Notes: generated by a model not told the origin, from the sequence alone. Numbered from the stretch's first letter, positions 17,431 to 26,343 are shown. The stretch is 64,000 nucleotides of DNA from Bacteriovorax sp. PP10 (GCF_035013165.1 NZ_JAYGJQ010000001.1:1426001-1490000); one strand, 5' to 3'. Program-made: numbers and translations.

Positions 17431-18496
17431 CGCCTAGATTTCCTGAGAAGATGTCTTTGATTTTTTGGTAGTTGAATTGCTCAAGGGCAAGGATCAGTTT
17501 CTTTTGATCTTTGGTGCTTCTGATTTGATAGTTTAGTTGGATGTAATCTTGCTCTAATTCGGGATCGAAGTTCGCTTGAGCTCCAGTATCCGTCAGAGGG
17601 GCCAAAACTTCAGCGATCTTATTTTTAATCTGAGTGTTGAGTGGATTTAGTTTTTCACCTAAAAGATTTAAGAGCATTTTGCTGATTTCTTTAGAGGTTT
17701 TTTCTTCTGCAGTTGATTCGATTAAATTTTGTGTGAAAGTTTTAATTTCTTCATCAGTGAGAATTTTCTTTAAAGCAAGTCCACGAAGGAGAGTTGTCAA
17801 TTTCCTTGCTTGAGAAGTCGTGAAGTAAAGTTTTGGATGAGTCAGAATGAAATCTTCAATTGTATTTGATTTCGGTGCGACTAATGCCACAGGGGCAACT
17901 GATTCTTGTTTCTTTAAATAGTTTTGGTATTCGGTGAAAAGTTTTTTAGATAGAGCAGGAGCTTCATCTTTAACTAGCTGACAAATGTCAGTTGAATCAC
18001 TTTCATCTGAAATTAATTTTAATGCTAGAACATCGACTCTGAATAAATGGCCGGCACTGGCAATTGACCACAATTCACGATCGACAATGTCAGCGAAGCT
18101 TGAAAGGATCTTTTTTTCTTCAGGTGTTGTCACGCGAGAGTAGGCAGTAATGCAGTCAATGTTATCGTGAGTTTTAGTCGTAAAAGATTTGAACTCGCAT
18201 CTCTCAGCATTTTGCGCGTAAGAAGATCTTACCCAAACATGATCTCCAACTTTTAATTTTGGTGTTAGGCTTCCAGCGATACCAATGTTTACGACTTCAG
18301 TGATTTCCTGTTTCAAGCTTGAAAGGACAGCGACAGATTTTTCACTGGCCTCTTTGGGGCCTTCGCCTGTGATCAAAACAAAGTGGTCTTTGTTTTTGAA
18401 TAGTCCTGTGAAATAAAAATTCACTGGGATTAGATCCCACTCGTTGAAGAAAGCTTGCGCTTCTCCGCGATGGGCGAATATTAGGAGTCTGGCCAT
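17420..18496 (-). CDS. Nucleoside-phosphorylase-fold protein with helical C-terminal domain
   Basis: Residues 1-190 match the PNP/UDP phosphorylase (MTA/SAH nucleosidase, futalosine hydrolase) fold: LLIFAHRGEAQAF, VLITGEGPKEASEKS, VVNIGIAGSLTPKLKVGDHV, and the late DVLALKLISDESDSTDI strand with the acidic pair that contacts ribose in the family. A helical extension of about 165 residues follows (bundle rich in Lys/Glu/Leu), with no match I know. Total 358 residues. It is the first gene of the operon with the SPL-like and oxygenase-like genes. ATG 18496 is chosen over TTG 18502 because GGAT lies 6 bases before it. It may hydrolyse or bind a (modified) nucleoside. Confidence 0.78.
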   Translation of the reverse strand: MARLLIFAHRGEAQAFFNEWDLIPVNFYFTGLFKNKDHFVLITGEGPKEASEKSVAVLSSLKQEITEVVNIGIAGSLTPKLKVGDHVWVRSSYAQNAERCEFKSFTTKTHDNIDCITAYSRVTTPEEKKILSSFADIVDRELWSIASAGHLFRVDVLALKLISDESDSTDICQLVKDEAPALSKKLFTEYQNYLKKQESVAPVALVAPKSNTIEDFILTHPKLYFTTSQARKLTTLLRGLALKKILTDEEIKTFTQNLIESTAEEKTSKEISKMLLNLLGEKLNPLNTQIKNKIAEVLAPLTDTGAQANFDPELEQDYIQLNYQIRSTKDQKKLILALEQFNYQKIKDIFSGNLGDDV

Positions 18497-18647
18497 TGGC
18501 AATCCATATTGTGCACGTTGTTTTGAGGCTAGTCATACACACATTAACGCGAGATTTAAAGTTTAAAAAGACCTCTGGCATCCTATACAGATTTAGAAAG
18601 AGCGCTTATTAATATAAGTATTAGAAATCTTCATCAGGATGCCTTTA

Positions 18648-19598
18648 ATGACGCAATTACTAAAGACAGTTAGTTCTCTTCCCATCGCTTTTGGTGGCGC
18701 TGCGATTAGTGGTGAAGGTGGTGGTTATGGATTCGGTGAAATCAGCGAAAACGCTTCGATTGATTTATTACTTGAAGCTGTTCATGGTGGGATAACGATT
18801 TTTGATACAGCTCCTATTTATGGTTTTGGAACATCAGAAATCAGAATGGGAAAAGCATTTAAAAATATGCGTGAGAAAGTTTTTTTAGTGTCGAAGTGTG
18901 GAGTCACTTGGCATGAAAATAAACGTGTTGATATGAACAATGATCCTAAAGTTTCTCAGAAAATGTTAGAGCAGTCGTTGCGTGATTTAAACACAGACTT
19001 CATTGATTTATACATGGTTCACTGGCCGGACGCGCGAGTGGATATCAGAAGGACAATGGAAGTTTTATCGAAAGCAAAACACGAAGGAAAAATCAAACAC
19101 ATTGGTTTATGTAATACGAATTTGGATGAATTAAATAAAGCATTCGAAATTGACCGCGTAGAAGTTGTGCAATCTGAATTTAATCTTTTCACCAATAAAT
19201 TTGTCAGCGAACAATTATTTCCATATTTAACTGAAAAAAATATCAGCTTCATGAGCTGGGGAACGTTAGATAAAGGGATCATCACTGGTCGTGTAGATGA
19301 AAAAAGAAAAGCTTATGATAAAAGTGACTGCCGTTCATGGGCACCATGGTGGAAAGATGCAGACAACTCTGCAAAGTTTGAATCGATGAAAAAACTTTGG
19401 CCGGTGTTGGATCAAAATCACCACACAGGTTTAGAATTGGCACTTGCACATAACCTTAGTTACTCTGAACTGTCTGTTGCGATTTGTGGGGCGAAGAGCT
19501 CTGAGCAACTGCAATCATTGTTAAAAGCTGTTAAAAATTTACCAAAAAATGAAGAGTTACAAGAGTATGTCGCACTTGCTAAACCAGCTCAAAAATGA
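18648..19598 (+). CDS. Aldo/keto reductase
   Basis: An NADPH-dependent TIM-barrel oxidoreductase. The tetrad residues are visible: Asp and Tyr in IFDTAPIYGFGTSE, Lys in FLVSKCGVTW, His in LYMVHWPD. The NADP-binding C-terminal part (LSVAICGAKSSEQL) is canonical. Length 316 residues from ATG 18648, which has CAGGA about 8 bases upstream; the ATG at 18639 has none. It stands alone. The substrate cannot be told. Confidence 0.92.
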   Translation: MTQLLKTVSSLPIAFGGAAISGEGGGYGFGEISENASIDLLLEAVHGGITIFDTAPIYGFGTSEIRMGKAFKNMREKVFLVSKCGVTWHENKRVDMNNDPKVSQKMLEQSLRDLNTDFIDLYMVHWPDARVDIRRTMEVLSKAKHEGKIKHIGLCNTNLDELNKAFEIDRVEVVQSEFNLFTNKFVSEQLFPYLTEKNISFMSWGTLDKGIITGRVDEKRKAYDKSDCRSWAPWWKDADNSAKFESMKKLWPVLDQNHHTGLELALAHNLSYSELSVAICGAKSSEQLQSLLKAVKNLPKNEELQEYVALAKPAQK

Positions 19599-19642
19599 TT
19601 AAAAAGGCAGACTTTGTATCTAATTAAATTGGGAGATTTACA

Positions 19643-19948
19643 ATGAAAAAGTTAATCCTTTCAGCTGTTGCAGCTTTAACTCTGTCAGCTTCTGCTCACG
19701 CATTTATTCCTCAAACAGAAACTTTCGTTAACCGCGAAGTTGCAGTTGTTCGTGTATGGAATACATCTTTCCGTCCAATAGTTTGTTCTGGATACGCTTT
19801 CGGAAGAACTTGGAATGGTGTTGTATTAAACGCATGGGCAAATCAAGTTCTAGTTTACCCAAGTGCTTCAGTAGATATTTATGTTCACTCAAATTTCTAC
19901 GATCCAATGGTACAAGCTTGGGCACAAATAGACTGTGGTTGGTTCTAG
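19643..19948 (+). CDS. Small secreted protein, unknown
   Basis: A 101-residue precursor with a signal peptide (MKKLILSAVAALTLSASAHA) and an aromatic, beta-rich mature part with two cysteines (about 48 and 98) that could form one disulfide. I do not recognise the family. GGGAG precedes the ATG. It lies between the aldo/keto reductase and HDAC-family genes on the same strand, with 12 bases to the latter, so these two could be co-transcribed. Confidence 0.75.
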   Translation: MKKLILSAVAALTLSASAHAFIPQTETFVNREVAVVRVWNTSFRPIVCSGYAFGRTWNGVVLNAWANQVLVYPSASVDIYVHSNFYDPMVQAWAQIDCGWF

Positions 19949-19960
19949 GATTTACACTCT

Positions 19961-20959
19961 ATGATTTTCTATCATCCTGATTGTGATCTTCGATTTAGCG
20001 AATTTGGAATCGAGATCCCAATCGTGGATGATCGTGCTGCTCATGTTTTTTCTTCTCTTCAATATCTTTATCCGTTTCTGGAATACACTAATCTTTCAAA
20101 AATAGCTCCCATCACACGCGCTGATTTAGAACGCGTGCACACTCATGAATTTCTCAATCATATTTTCGGCACGCCTGCTGAATTACAAGAAGAGATTTAT
20201 CAGTGTTATGAATTGAAAAATTCTGAGGGACAGTTTGAAAGATATAATCCTAAGAATCAGAAAAAAGACTGGAAGGAATTAGTTAATATCATCTTGCTTC
20301 AGACCTCGATGACTTATGCTTCTTCAAAGTATGCACTTCAAAACGGATTTAGTTATTACCTAGGCGGTGGAATGCACCACTCGATGAGTTTTGCCGGACG
20401 TGGATTTTGTCTGGTGAACGATATGGTGATCACACTGAGAAAAATGCAGGCCGAAGGTTTAATCAAAACGGCATGGATTGTGGACGTTGATGTCCATAAA
20501 GGTGACGGTGCTCCGGAAATTTTACAAAACGATCCTACGATCAAAACGTTTTCAATTCATATGAAAGAAGGCTGGCCACTTAACTCGGGAACACTGAGAG
20601 ACCCTTGGTTTATTCCATCAACGGTTGATGTGGGAATTGAGGTTGGAGAAGAAGACCAGTACCTTGCTCGCCTGGAAGCAGGACTGCTGGAGCTGGAAGA
20701 GATCGCTCCTAAGCCTGACATGGTGATCGTGGTGAATGGTGCTGACCCTTATGAGTTTGATGAACTCCCAAGTGCTTCGTTTTTAAACTTATCAAAAGAG
20801 CAAATGATCGCTCGTGATAAGTTTCTTTATCAGTTTTTCAAATCAAGAAGCATCCCTCAATCTTATGTTATGGCCGGAGGTTACGGTGAGAAGTCGTGGG
20901 AGATTTACCTGCAATTTTTAAAATTCGTAGGTGAGAACTCTTCGTTCAAAAATAGTTAA
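19961..20959 (+). CDS. Histone-deacetylase-family (acetylpolyamine amidohydrolase-like) protein
   Basis: Zinc-dependent deacetylase superfamily (arginase fold). The catalytic features are visible: GGGMHHSMSFAGRGFCLVND (the double His and the loop before the ligand region), WIVDVDVHKGDG (zinc ligands Asp and His), NGADPYEFDELP (third ligand Asp) and the terminal MAGGYGEKSW (Gly-Gly-Tyr). Bacterial members deacetylate acetoin, polyamines or lysines; the substrate here is unknown. Length is 332 residues. The ATG is only weakly preceded by AGGA. It may be co-transcribed with the small secreted protein before it. Confidence 0.9.
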   Translation: MIFYHPDCDLRFSEFGIEIPIVDDRAAHVFSSLQYLYPFLEYTNLSKIAPITRADLERVHTHEFLNHIFGTPAELQEEIYQCYELKNSEGQFERYNPKNQKKDWKELVNIILLQTSMTYASSKYALQNGFSYYLGGGMHHSMSFAGRGFCLVNDMVITLRKMQAEGLIKTAWIVDVDVHKGDGAPEILQNDPTIKTFSIHMKEGWPLNSGTLRDPWFIPSTVDVGIEVGEEDQYLARLEAGLLELEEIAPKPDMVIVVNGADPYEFDELPSASFLNLSKEQMIARDKFLYQFFKSRSIPQSYVMAGGYGEKSWEIYLQFLKFVGENSSFKNS

Positions 20960-21069
20960 GGCATTTTTCCCCAATTTTTATTTCAAATCATGCTTATCGG
21001 CCGTTTATTTGACCAAAATTCTGGCATGGGGTTTGTATATCTCCTGTAGCAACTATCAATGGGGGATTT

Positions 21070-21345
21070 ATGAATTTATGTTTGGCCGTTATTTTATCTG
21101 CATTTTTATCAACTTCGTTTGCGCAGACTCCTGAGGATATGCAAACGACAACAACAACTACTGAAACACACACAACAAGAGAAATTAAGCCTGCGGCCAT
21201 GATGAAAAAGAAAAAGACTGTGAAAACAGTAAAATCGACAGGAGTGATTTCAACTTCTGGTTGTGAAACGGTTGACGGAAGAAAACTTAATGAAGGGGAT
21301 GCCGGATATCACGATTGTTTAAGACAAGTTGGAACTAAAAAATAG
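21070..21345 (+). CDS. Small secreted Thr/Lys-rich protein, unknown
   Basis: A 91-residue precursor with a signal peptide (LCLAVILSAFLSTSFAQ), a low-complexity Thr stretch (QTTTTTTETHTTRE), a basic segment (MMKKKKTVKTVKS) and a C-terminal Cys pair (TSGCETVDGRKL ... YHDCLRQ). GGGGGA precedes the ATG. It ends 2 bases from the convergent binding-protein gene. No family recognised. Confidence 0.75.
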   Translation: MNLCLAVILSAFLSTSFAQTPEDMQTTTTTTETHTTREIKPAAMMKKKKTVKTVKSTGVISTSGCETVDGRKLNEGDAGYHDCLRQVGTKK

Positions 21346-21347
21346 AT

Positions 21348-22118
21348 TTATGGTGTTACACCATATCTGTACTCAATTGATTTAAATTCTTTTGAGTGTC
21401 TGAACATTGTAAGAAGCTTATTAATTTCAGTTATAGTCGGGCGAATATCTTTTCTCACAATAATTGTGTGAGAGTAGTTTTGATCGACTTTTTTTGAAAT
21501 TAATAACTTCGCACGAGCTTCAGGATGGCGACCTAGATACCAGTTTAAAAAAGCATCAGAGACGACTGCAATATCTCCGCGCTCATATAAAATCATTTTA
21601 ATGCTGCTTTCATTACTGGTTGATGACTGCATATTAAAAGTTTTACGAAGATAGGCCGGGTCAGAATTGAAGTTGGCAAATCCGTAATGGTAACCAAGCA
21701 TTCCAACCATGGTTTTATTTTTAAAGTCTTTAAAATACTCTTCGGCACGGCCTTTTTTTGCTCTGGCAATGTAGACTTCTTTACCTCGCATAAAAACTTT
21801 AGAAGCGTCAGCTTTGGTTTTATCCCAGCCCCATTCAATGTTGTCGTAAAAGCTTACGTCGAAGAATTTCTTTTTGAAGTTTTCGTGGCGTCTCATGGCA
21901 GAGGCAGGGATTGCAACAAACTTATAGTCATTTTGAGCAGCATTCATGTAATCAATCGTTTCTTTGATAATTCCTGTGACTTTTCCGTCGCTACTCACCT
22001 CGATGTAAGGAGGGAATTCTGTTGCTCCGACTTTCACCACAAGAGGCCCTTTGGCCCACGATGAATTGAAAATCAAGACGTAGCTGACGAATAAGAATTT
22101 AATGAAAAGTAATTTCAT
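21348..22118 (-). CDS. Periplasmic family-3-type solute-binding protein
   Basis: A 256-residue precursor with a signal peptide and the SBP_bac_3 layout: VKVGATEFPPYIEVSSDGKV (first strand and ligand site), GIIKETIDYM, and a second lobe MVGMLGYHYGF ... GDIAVVSDAFLNWYL. No ABC permease or ATPase gene is adjacent, so it may be an orphan sensor-type or scavenging protein, as is common in this group. A similar orphan is at 50,169-50,900. Confidence 0.85.
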   Translation of the reverse strand: MKLLFIKFLFVSYVLIFNSSWAKGPLVVKVGATEFPPYIEVSSDGKVTGIIKETIDYMNAAQNDYKFVAIPASAMRRHENFKKKFFDVSFYDNIEWGWDKTKADASKVFMRGKEVYIARAKKGRAEEYFKDFKNKTMVGMLGYHYGFANFNSDPAYLRKTFNMQSSTSNESSIKMILYERGDIAVVSDAFLNWYLGRHPEARAKLLISKKVDQNYSHTIIVRKDIRPTITEINKLLTMFRHSKEFKSIEYRYGVTP

Positions 22119-22227
22119 GGATATCCTATCTTAACTAAAGTGAATCTATTTGCAACCTTATAGAAATATTTGCATGTAAGAAATGTTGTATTAGGGAAGT
22201 TGTTGCGGCGAGTAGGAGGTAAGATAT

Positions 22228-22254
22228 AAAAAAGGCCGGATTTTACCGGCCTTT
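22228..22254 (-). terminator. Terminator of the HAD 5'-nucleotidase gene
   Basis: AAAGGCCGG/CCGGCCTTT (22231-22239, 22246-22254) around ATTTTA, with an A6 stretch that becomes the U tract on the minus strand. Confidence 0.85.
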
Positions 22255-22260
22255 AGGATT

Positions 22261-23622
22261 TTATAATTCGTGTGGAAGAACTCTGCGATTTGGTCGGAAA
22301 TAAGTACGTGGAGAATACTCAATTAAGTCCGAAACCTTTGTCATGTAGATACAAGCGTACTTTTCAACCTGATCAGCAAAGCGAGACTCTTCAAGTCCAG
22401 CTCTCATCATCTCGCCCCAGTGAGGGTTAAAGAATTTACGGTGCTGCTCTAGTAGGTCAGAAATAATAGTGTTCACTTTATCAACTTCCGCAAAAAGAGC
22501 ATTGAGTTCTTCTTTTGGAACTTCTTCATTGAATTCATGCTTTCTTAAATCAAGGTGATTCAATTTTGTTTCTAAAGCTTCTTTGATAAACATTTGCTTA
22601 TCGATTTCAGCTTGAATCGGTGCACTTGCTTTAATGGCATCGATTTCTTCTTTTAATGGCTCAAGCACAAGTGCTGTTCTCCAGTTAAAAGTTTTCTTGA
22701 TACTCACAACGTCACCGTAAATATGATCCCCAAGATAAAGGATTTCATCACCTTCAAGACCTAAGTCTTTTTGAAGTTTACCAGCATATCCACCTTGGTA
22801 GATACCTTTTGTGATTTTACCTTCGTGGTTAGTCATGAAACCAGTTGCCGGATCAATGGCAAGGAAAGGAGTCTTCGTTGTGAAGAATCTTGGCTTGCTC
22901 GATAACGTAACAGTGATCTCGAATAACTCCGACCAGTCCTTGTTTTCTTTTAAGAAAGGATTGATTGTGTAATCAAGAAGAAGTTTTGTGTAATTGAAAT
23001 CAGAGTTTGTGATAACTAATAATTTTTTACCATAACGCTTGTAGCGTTCTAGTAGAGCAACCACTTCTGGATCCTGAACAATAAATTTATCGATGTTTGC
23101 TCTTACATGGTTTTTTAAAGTTCCATCAGAGTGAGCAACGTCTAGTGCATCTTTGATTTCGATAGCAAGTGTATCGAAGTCGGGAAGAGCTACACCTTTT
23201 TCTTTCAGGTCTACAAGTTGTGAGTAAAGAACTCCGTTTGATACAGCAAAGTTTGTATCTAAACTTTGAATGTGTGGATCACTAAGATCAATCACACCGT
23301 TTCCGTACATGCGTTGTTGTTCTTTGAAATCAAGTGGAGTTAATCCGTGATAAGAAGACTTAACTTTTCCAAAGCGAGAAACTTTTAAAAGATTCCCTTT
23401 TGACTTGTCGATAACAAGACCTTGAATAACTCGTTTGAAATCAAATTCTAACTTCAGAATTTCTGCTGGATAGTTTTTATCGTTAACAAGTTTTTTTAAT
23501 GTTTCTTGATGCGTGTATTGTTCAAACGCCTCAGAGTTGTAACGGACGATCGTATAATCCATGTCAAAGCCAATTGCTTTGATTTTCTTTAGATTAAGAG
23601 TACGATTAATGAAAATTCCCAT
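22261..23622 (-). CDS. HAD-IG family 5'-nucleotidase (cN-II-like)
   Basis: A cytosolic 5'-nucleotidase-like HAD hydrolase (453 residues). HAD motif I is KAIGFDMDYTIVRYNSEAFE, typical of the purine 5'-nucleotidase family; motif II is LLVITNSDFNYT and motif IV is EILYLGDHIYGDVVS, with a long helical cap and C-terminal part. ATG 23622 is chosen (GAGG 8 bases before); the longer frame adds 13 residues without support. It is monocistronic and has a good terminator. The likely role is release of nucleosides from IMP/GMP, relevant to predator nucleotide economy (inference). Confidence 0.88.
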   Translation of the reverse strand: MGIFINRTLNLKKIKAIGFDMDYTIVRYNSEAFEQYTHQETLKKLVNDKNYPAEILKLEFDFKRVIQGLVIDKSKGNLLKVSRFGKVKSSYHGLTPLDFKEQQRMYGNGVIDLSDPHIQSLDTNFAVSNGVLYSQLVDLKEKGVALPDFDTLAIEIKDALDVAHSDGTLKNHVRANIDKFIVQDPEVVALLERYKRYGKKLLVITNSDFNYTKLLLDYTINPFLKENKDWSELFEITVTLSSKPRFFTTKTPFLAIDPATGFMTNHEGKITKGIYQGGYAGKLQKDLGLEGDEILYLGDHIYGDVVSIKKTFNWRTALVLEPLKEEIDAIKASAPIQAEIDKQMFIKEALETKLNHLDLRKHEFNEEVPKEELNALFAEVDKVNTIISDLLEQHRKFFNPHWGEMMRAGLEESRFADQVEKYACIYMTKVSDLIEYSPRTYFRPNRRVLPHEL

Positions 23623-23724
23623 CGTGGGTACCTCGTGTATTTTAGCTTTATAGGACAGCATTATATCTTATCAGGAAGGGAATATCGAAGTCAATTTCTG
23701 TCAGGAATTCATTGGAGATCACAC

Positions 23725-25161
23725 ATGCGTTTAGCAATAGGATTACTACTTTTCATTATAAGTTTTGGCTCATTTGCGGCCAGCAAGGATACTTCTTCAT
23801 TAAAAGTTTTGTTAGAAACAGCGCCGATACTTAATACAAAATCACCTATTAAAGTGAAGGATCTCCAGGGGAAAATCGTTTTAGTCGACTTTTGGACATA
23901 CGGCTGCATCAACTGTCAGCAGGTTATTCCAGATCTAAAATACTTAGAGAATAAATACGCGTCAGAGCTGGTGGTCCTTGGGGTGCACTCTGCGAAGTTT
24001 GAAAACGAGAAAGGAAGTTTCGAGATTAAGAAGGCGATTGCCCGTTATGGGATCAATCACCCGGTTATCAATGACTCGAAGTTTGAGATTTGGAATGCGT
24101 TTGGAGTCACTGCCTGGCCTACATTGGTTTTAATTGATCCGGATGGAAAAGTGGCCAAGGCCTATGCTGGAGAAGGGCATAGAGGTGATCTTGACCGCGA
24201 TATTTTTTCGATCTCGAATAAGTTTAAAGGAAAGATTAGTAATACAAAAATTCAGATGGCCGTTGAAGATCATAAGATGGCTTTTAAGTTTCCATCGAAG
24301 ATAAGTGAAGTTCAAAATTTTTCTAGTGACGGGAAACCTGCACGTGCCGTTTATTTTTTAACTGATTCAAGTCATCACCAGATTGTTGGATTAGAAAAAA
24401 ATGGAAAAGAGTTTTTAAGAATTGGTAGTGGGAAAGAAGGCTTTGATGAGAAGACACTTTCGCGCCCTCAAGGTGTGGCGTTTAAAGATGGACTTCTTTA
24501 TATTGCGGACACTGCTAACAATGCTCTTCGTGCTTATGATTTTAAAACGAAGAAGATTGCAACTGTTGCTGGAGATGGATCGCGAGGGTCTGTGTGGGCA
24601 TCGCCTTGGGCACTTGCTGTAACGTCGCCGGATGAGATTACTGTTGCGATGGCCGGGACTCATCAGTTGGCAGGCTACAATACGAAAACGAAACAGACGA
24701 GAATAGTTGCTGGTAGTGGTGAAGAATCGATTAATGATGGGCCGTTGCCTGGGAATTCGCTGTCTCAGCCTTCTGGGTTGTCGTTAGTGGGTAATAAGTT
24801 ATATTTCGTTGATGCAGAGACGAGTTCGTTGCGTGTGCTAGAAAACGGGAAGATTACGACATTGATTGGGACGGGATTGTTTGATTTTGGACTGAAAGAT
24901 GGCGATAAGAAGACGGCGTTGATGCAACATACGACTGGCGTGTTTGCGACTGCTGATAAAGTTTATCTGGCCGATACCTATAATCATGCCGTGAGAGTTT
25001 ACGATGTGAAGTCGGGGAAGCTGTCGACGCTAGCGACAGGGTTTAAAGAACCGAATGATGTGCTCGTATCTGATGGAAAGTTGATTGTTGTGAGTACTGG
25101 TGAGCATGCGTTGAAGAAAGTTGATTTGAAAACTGGTAAAGTTGAAAAGTTTATTCCATAA
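23725..25161 (+). CDS. Exported thioredoxin-NHL repeat (NHLRC2-like) protein
   Basis: The 478-residue precursor has a signal peptide (LAIGLLLFIISFGSFAAS), a thioredoxin/TlpA-like domain with CxxC in VDFWTYGCINCQQVIPDL, cis-Pro region VTAWPTLVLIDPDG, then an NHL beta-propeller (about residues 190-475) with repeats of the form RPQGVAFKDGLLYIADTANN and LSQPSGLSLVGNKLYFVDAE. This order is that of the NHLRC2 family. The function in bacteria is unknown; redox chemistry on an envelope partner is an inference. GGAG stands 7 bases before ATG 23725. The upstream frame to 23635 lacks support. Confidence 0.9.
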   Translation: MRLAIGLLLFIISFGSFAASKDTSSLKVLLETAPILNTKSPIKVKDLQGKIVLVDFWTYGCINCQQVIPDLKYLENKYASELVVLGVHSAKFENEKGSFEIKKAIARYGINHPVINDSKFEIWNAFGVTAWPTLVLIDPDGKVAKAYAGEGHRGDLDRDIFSISNKFKGKISNTKIQMAVEDHKMAFKFPSKISEVQNFSSDGKPARAVYFLTDSSHHQIVGLEKNGKEFLRIGSGKEGFDEKTLSRPQGVAFKDGLLYIADTANNALRAYDFKTKKIATVAGDGSRGSVWASPWALAVTSPDEITVAMAGTHQLAGYNTKTKQTRIVAGSGEESINDGPLPGNSLSQPSGLSLVGNKLYFVDAETSSLRVLENGKITTLIGTGLFDFGLKDGDKKTALMQHTTGVFATADKVYLADTYNHAVRVYDVKSGKLSTLATGFKEPNDVLVSDGKLIVVSTGEHALKKVDLKTGKVEKFIP

Positions 25162-25176
25162 TTTGATTCATTATGG

Positions 25177-25252
25177 GGGCTAGTAGCTCAATTGGTAGAG
25201 CGTCTCGCTGGCAGTGAGAAGGTAGCTGGTTCGATCCCAGTCTGGTCCACCA
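25177..25252 (+). tRNA. tRNA-Ala (anticodon GGC)
   Basis: A 76-base cloverleaf: acceptor GGGCTAG/CTGGTCC with the G3-U70 wobble that identifies alanine tRNA, D stem GCTC/GAGC, anticodon stem TCTCG/TGAGA with loop CTGGCAG (anticodon GGC), T arm GCTGG-TTCGATC-CCAGT, and an encoded CCA end. It marks the border between core genes and the AT-rich accessory region. Confidence 0.95.
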
Positions 25253-25260
25253 TTTATTAC

Positions 25261-25299
25261 AACAGGCGAACCATTGGACACAAGAAAGCCTGTTGGCTT
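25261..25299 (+). terminator. Possible tRNA terminator
   Basis: AACAGGC (25261-25267) pairs with GCCTGTT (25288-25294) around a 20-base loop, followed by GGCTTTT. It lies 8 bases past the tRNA CCA end. Confidence 0.5.
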
Positions 25300-25308
25300 T
25301 TGCAAACC

Positions 25309-25342
25309 AAAAAAACGGCCATCGGGTTTTGATCCCAATGGC
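25309..25342 (-). terminator. Terminator of the rhodanese-YceI operon
   Basis: On the minus strand GCCAT-T-GGG pairs with CCC-G-ATGGC, followed by CG and seven T. It lies 15 bases past the YceI stop. Confidence 0.8.
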
Positions 25343-25357
25343 TTAGACTGAGAGCCT

Positions 25358-25954
25358 TTAGTGCAAGCCCTTGGAAGTGACTACCTTTATAAGTTCAAGA
25401 TTTCCAGCAATTCTAACTTTTTGACCAATCGCCAATCCACCAGCTTCAAGAACAGAATTATATTTTAATCCATAATCATATCGATCTACTTCTCCTTGAA
25501 ACTTTAATCCAGCTCTTATTCCGCCCCATGGATCTTTAATAATTCCTCCAAATATCCCGTTGAAGACAACTTCTTTTTTTACTCCATGCATATCAAGAAT
25601 TCCGTAAATTTTATATTTCCCATTTTTTAATTTTTCAAATTTCTTTCCAACAAACATAATTTGAGGAAATTTTTCAGCATCAAAAAACTCAGAACTTCGT
25701 AAATGCTCATCTCTTTTGCTATCATTTGTATTTATACTTTTAGTTTCTAGGACTATATTAAAAATTGCGTCTGTAAAATCTAGCTTATCTGATTTTATAT
25801 CTGACTTAACATCATCAAATTTTCCTGAAACTTCTGAGACAACTAAGTGGTCAATATCAAATTTAATTATAGAATGTGATTTATCTAAACCCCAGACGAT
25901 TTCTGCTGCAGAGACATTAAATGTTAAAAGTATTGTTAAAAATAAAATTTTCAT
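25358..25954 (-). CDS. YceI-family periplasmic lipocalin-like protein
   Basis: A 198-residue precursor with a signal peptide (MKILFLTILLTFNVSAAE). The YceI signature is clear: WGLDKSHSIIKFDIDHLVVSEVSG, DEHLRSSEFFDAEKFPQIMF, and LDMHGVKKEVVF. The fold is an isoprenoid-binding eight-stranded barrel. It is the second gene of an operon with a rhodanese gene (14-base gap), divergent from a MarR regulator whose operators precede the operon. A role in quinone or redox stress is inferred from this kind of context in other bacteria. Confidence 0.92.
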   Translation of the reverse strand: MKILFLTILLTFNVSAAEIVWGLDKSHSIIKFDIDHLVVSEVSGKFDDVKSDIKSDKLDFTDAIFNIVLETKSINTNDSKRDEHLRSSEFFDAEKFPQIMFVGKKFEKLKNGKYKIYGILDMHGVKKEVVFNGIFGGIIKDPWGGIRAGLKFQGEVDRYDYGLKYNSVLEAGGLAIGQKVRIAGNLELIKVVTSKGLH

Positions 25955-25968
25955 ATTTCCTCTTCTGG

Positions 25969-26292
25969 TTATTTAATTAATGGTAAATTTGCTTCGGCCC
26001 AGTCTTGTTTTCCACCTATATAACAATAGACGTTTTTGAAGCCCTTTTGAGTAAGCATGTCGGCAACTGTATGTGAGTTTTTACATGTTCTGCCTGCGCA
26101 ATAAGTAATAATAGTTTGGTTTTCCTGAAGTCCTAATTTTTTATATAGCTCTTCAACTTCCCGCACATCAATATTAATGGCACCAGGGATATGACCATCG
26201 TCATAGTAATTTTTTGGAAGTGTCTCAATAAGTATTAAATCTTTGGTGCTACCCATCGAAATAATAAGTTCATTGCGGTTTATTTCTTTCAT
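25969..26292 (-). CDS. Single-domain rhodanese
   Basis: A 107-residue sulfurtransferase domain: the conserved YYDDGHIPGAINID and the active loop YCAGRTCKNSHT with the catalytic Cys and a second Cys five residues on, then GFKNVYCYIGGKQDWAEA. It carries persulfide in the cytosol. It is the first gene of the minus-strand operon with the YceI gene. Two palindromic operators lie just upstream, before the divergent marR-type gene, so its expression is probably MarR-repressed. Confidence 0.9.
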   Translation of the reverse strand: MKEINRNELIISMGSTKDLILIETLPKNYYDDGHIPGAINIDVREVEELYKKLGLQENQTIITYCAGRTCKNSHTVADMLTQKGFKNVYCYIGGKQDWAEANLPLIK

Positions 26293-26309
26293 TAGTCCTC
26301 TTTGAAATG

Positions 26310-26327
26310 TAGTTGCAGGTGCAACTA
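26310..26327. promoter_or_regulatory. MarR-type operator 1
   Basis: Perfect 18-base palindrome TAGTTGCAGGTGCAACTA between the rhodanese and marR-like genes. Same core (GTTGCA-NN-TGCAAC) as operator 2, with centres 32 bases (about three helical turns) apart. Confidence 0.75.
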
Positions 26328-26343
26328 TATCATAACAGGTCTT

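Noticed and set aside
25177-25252. tRNA-Ala as a phage or island attachment site with a duplicated 3' end
   Set aside because: I looked for a second copy of the T arm/CCA end downstream and did not see one, and no integrase gene is present.
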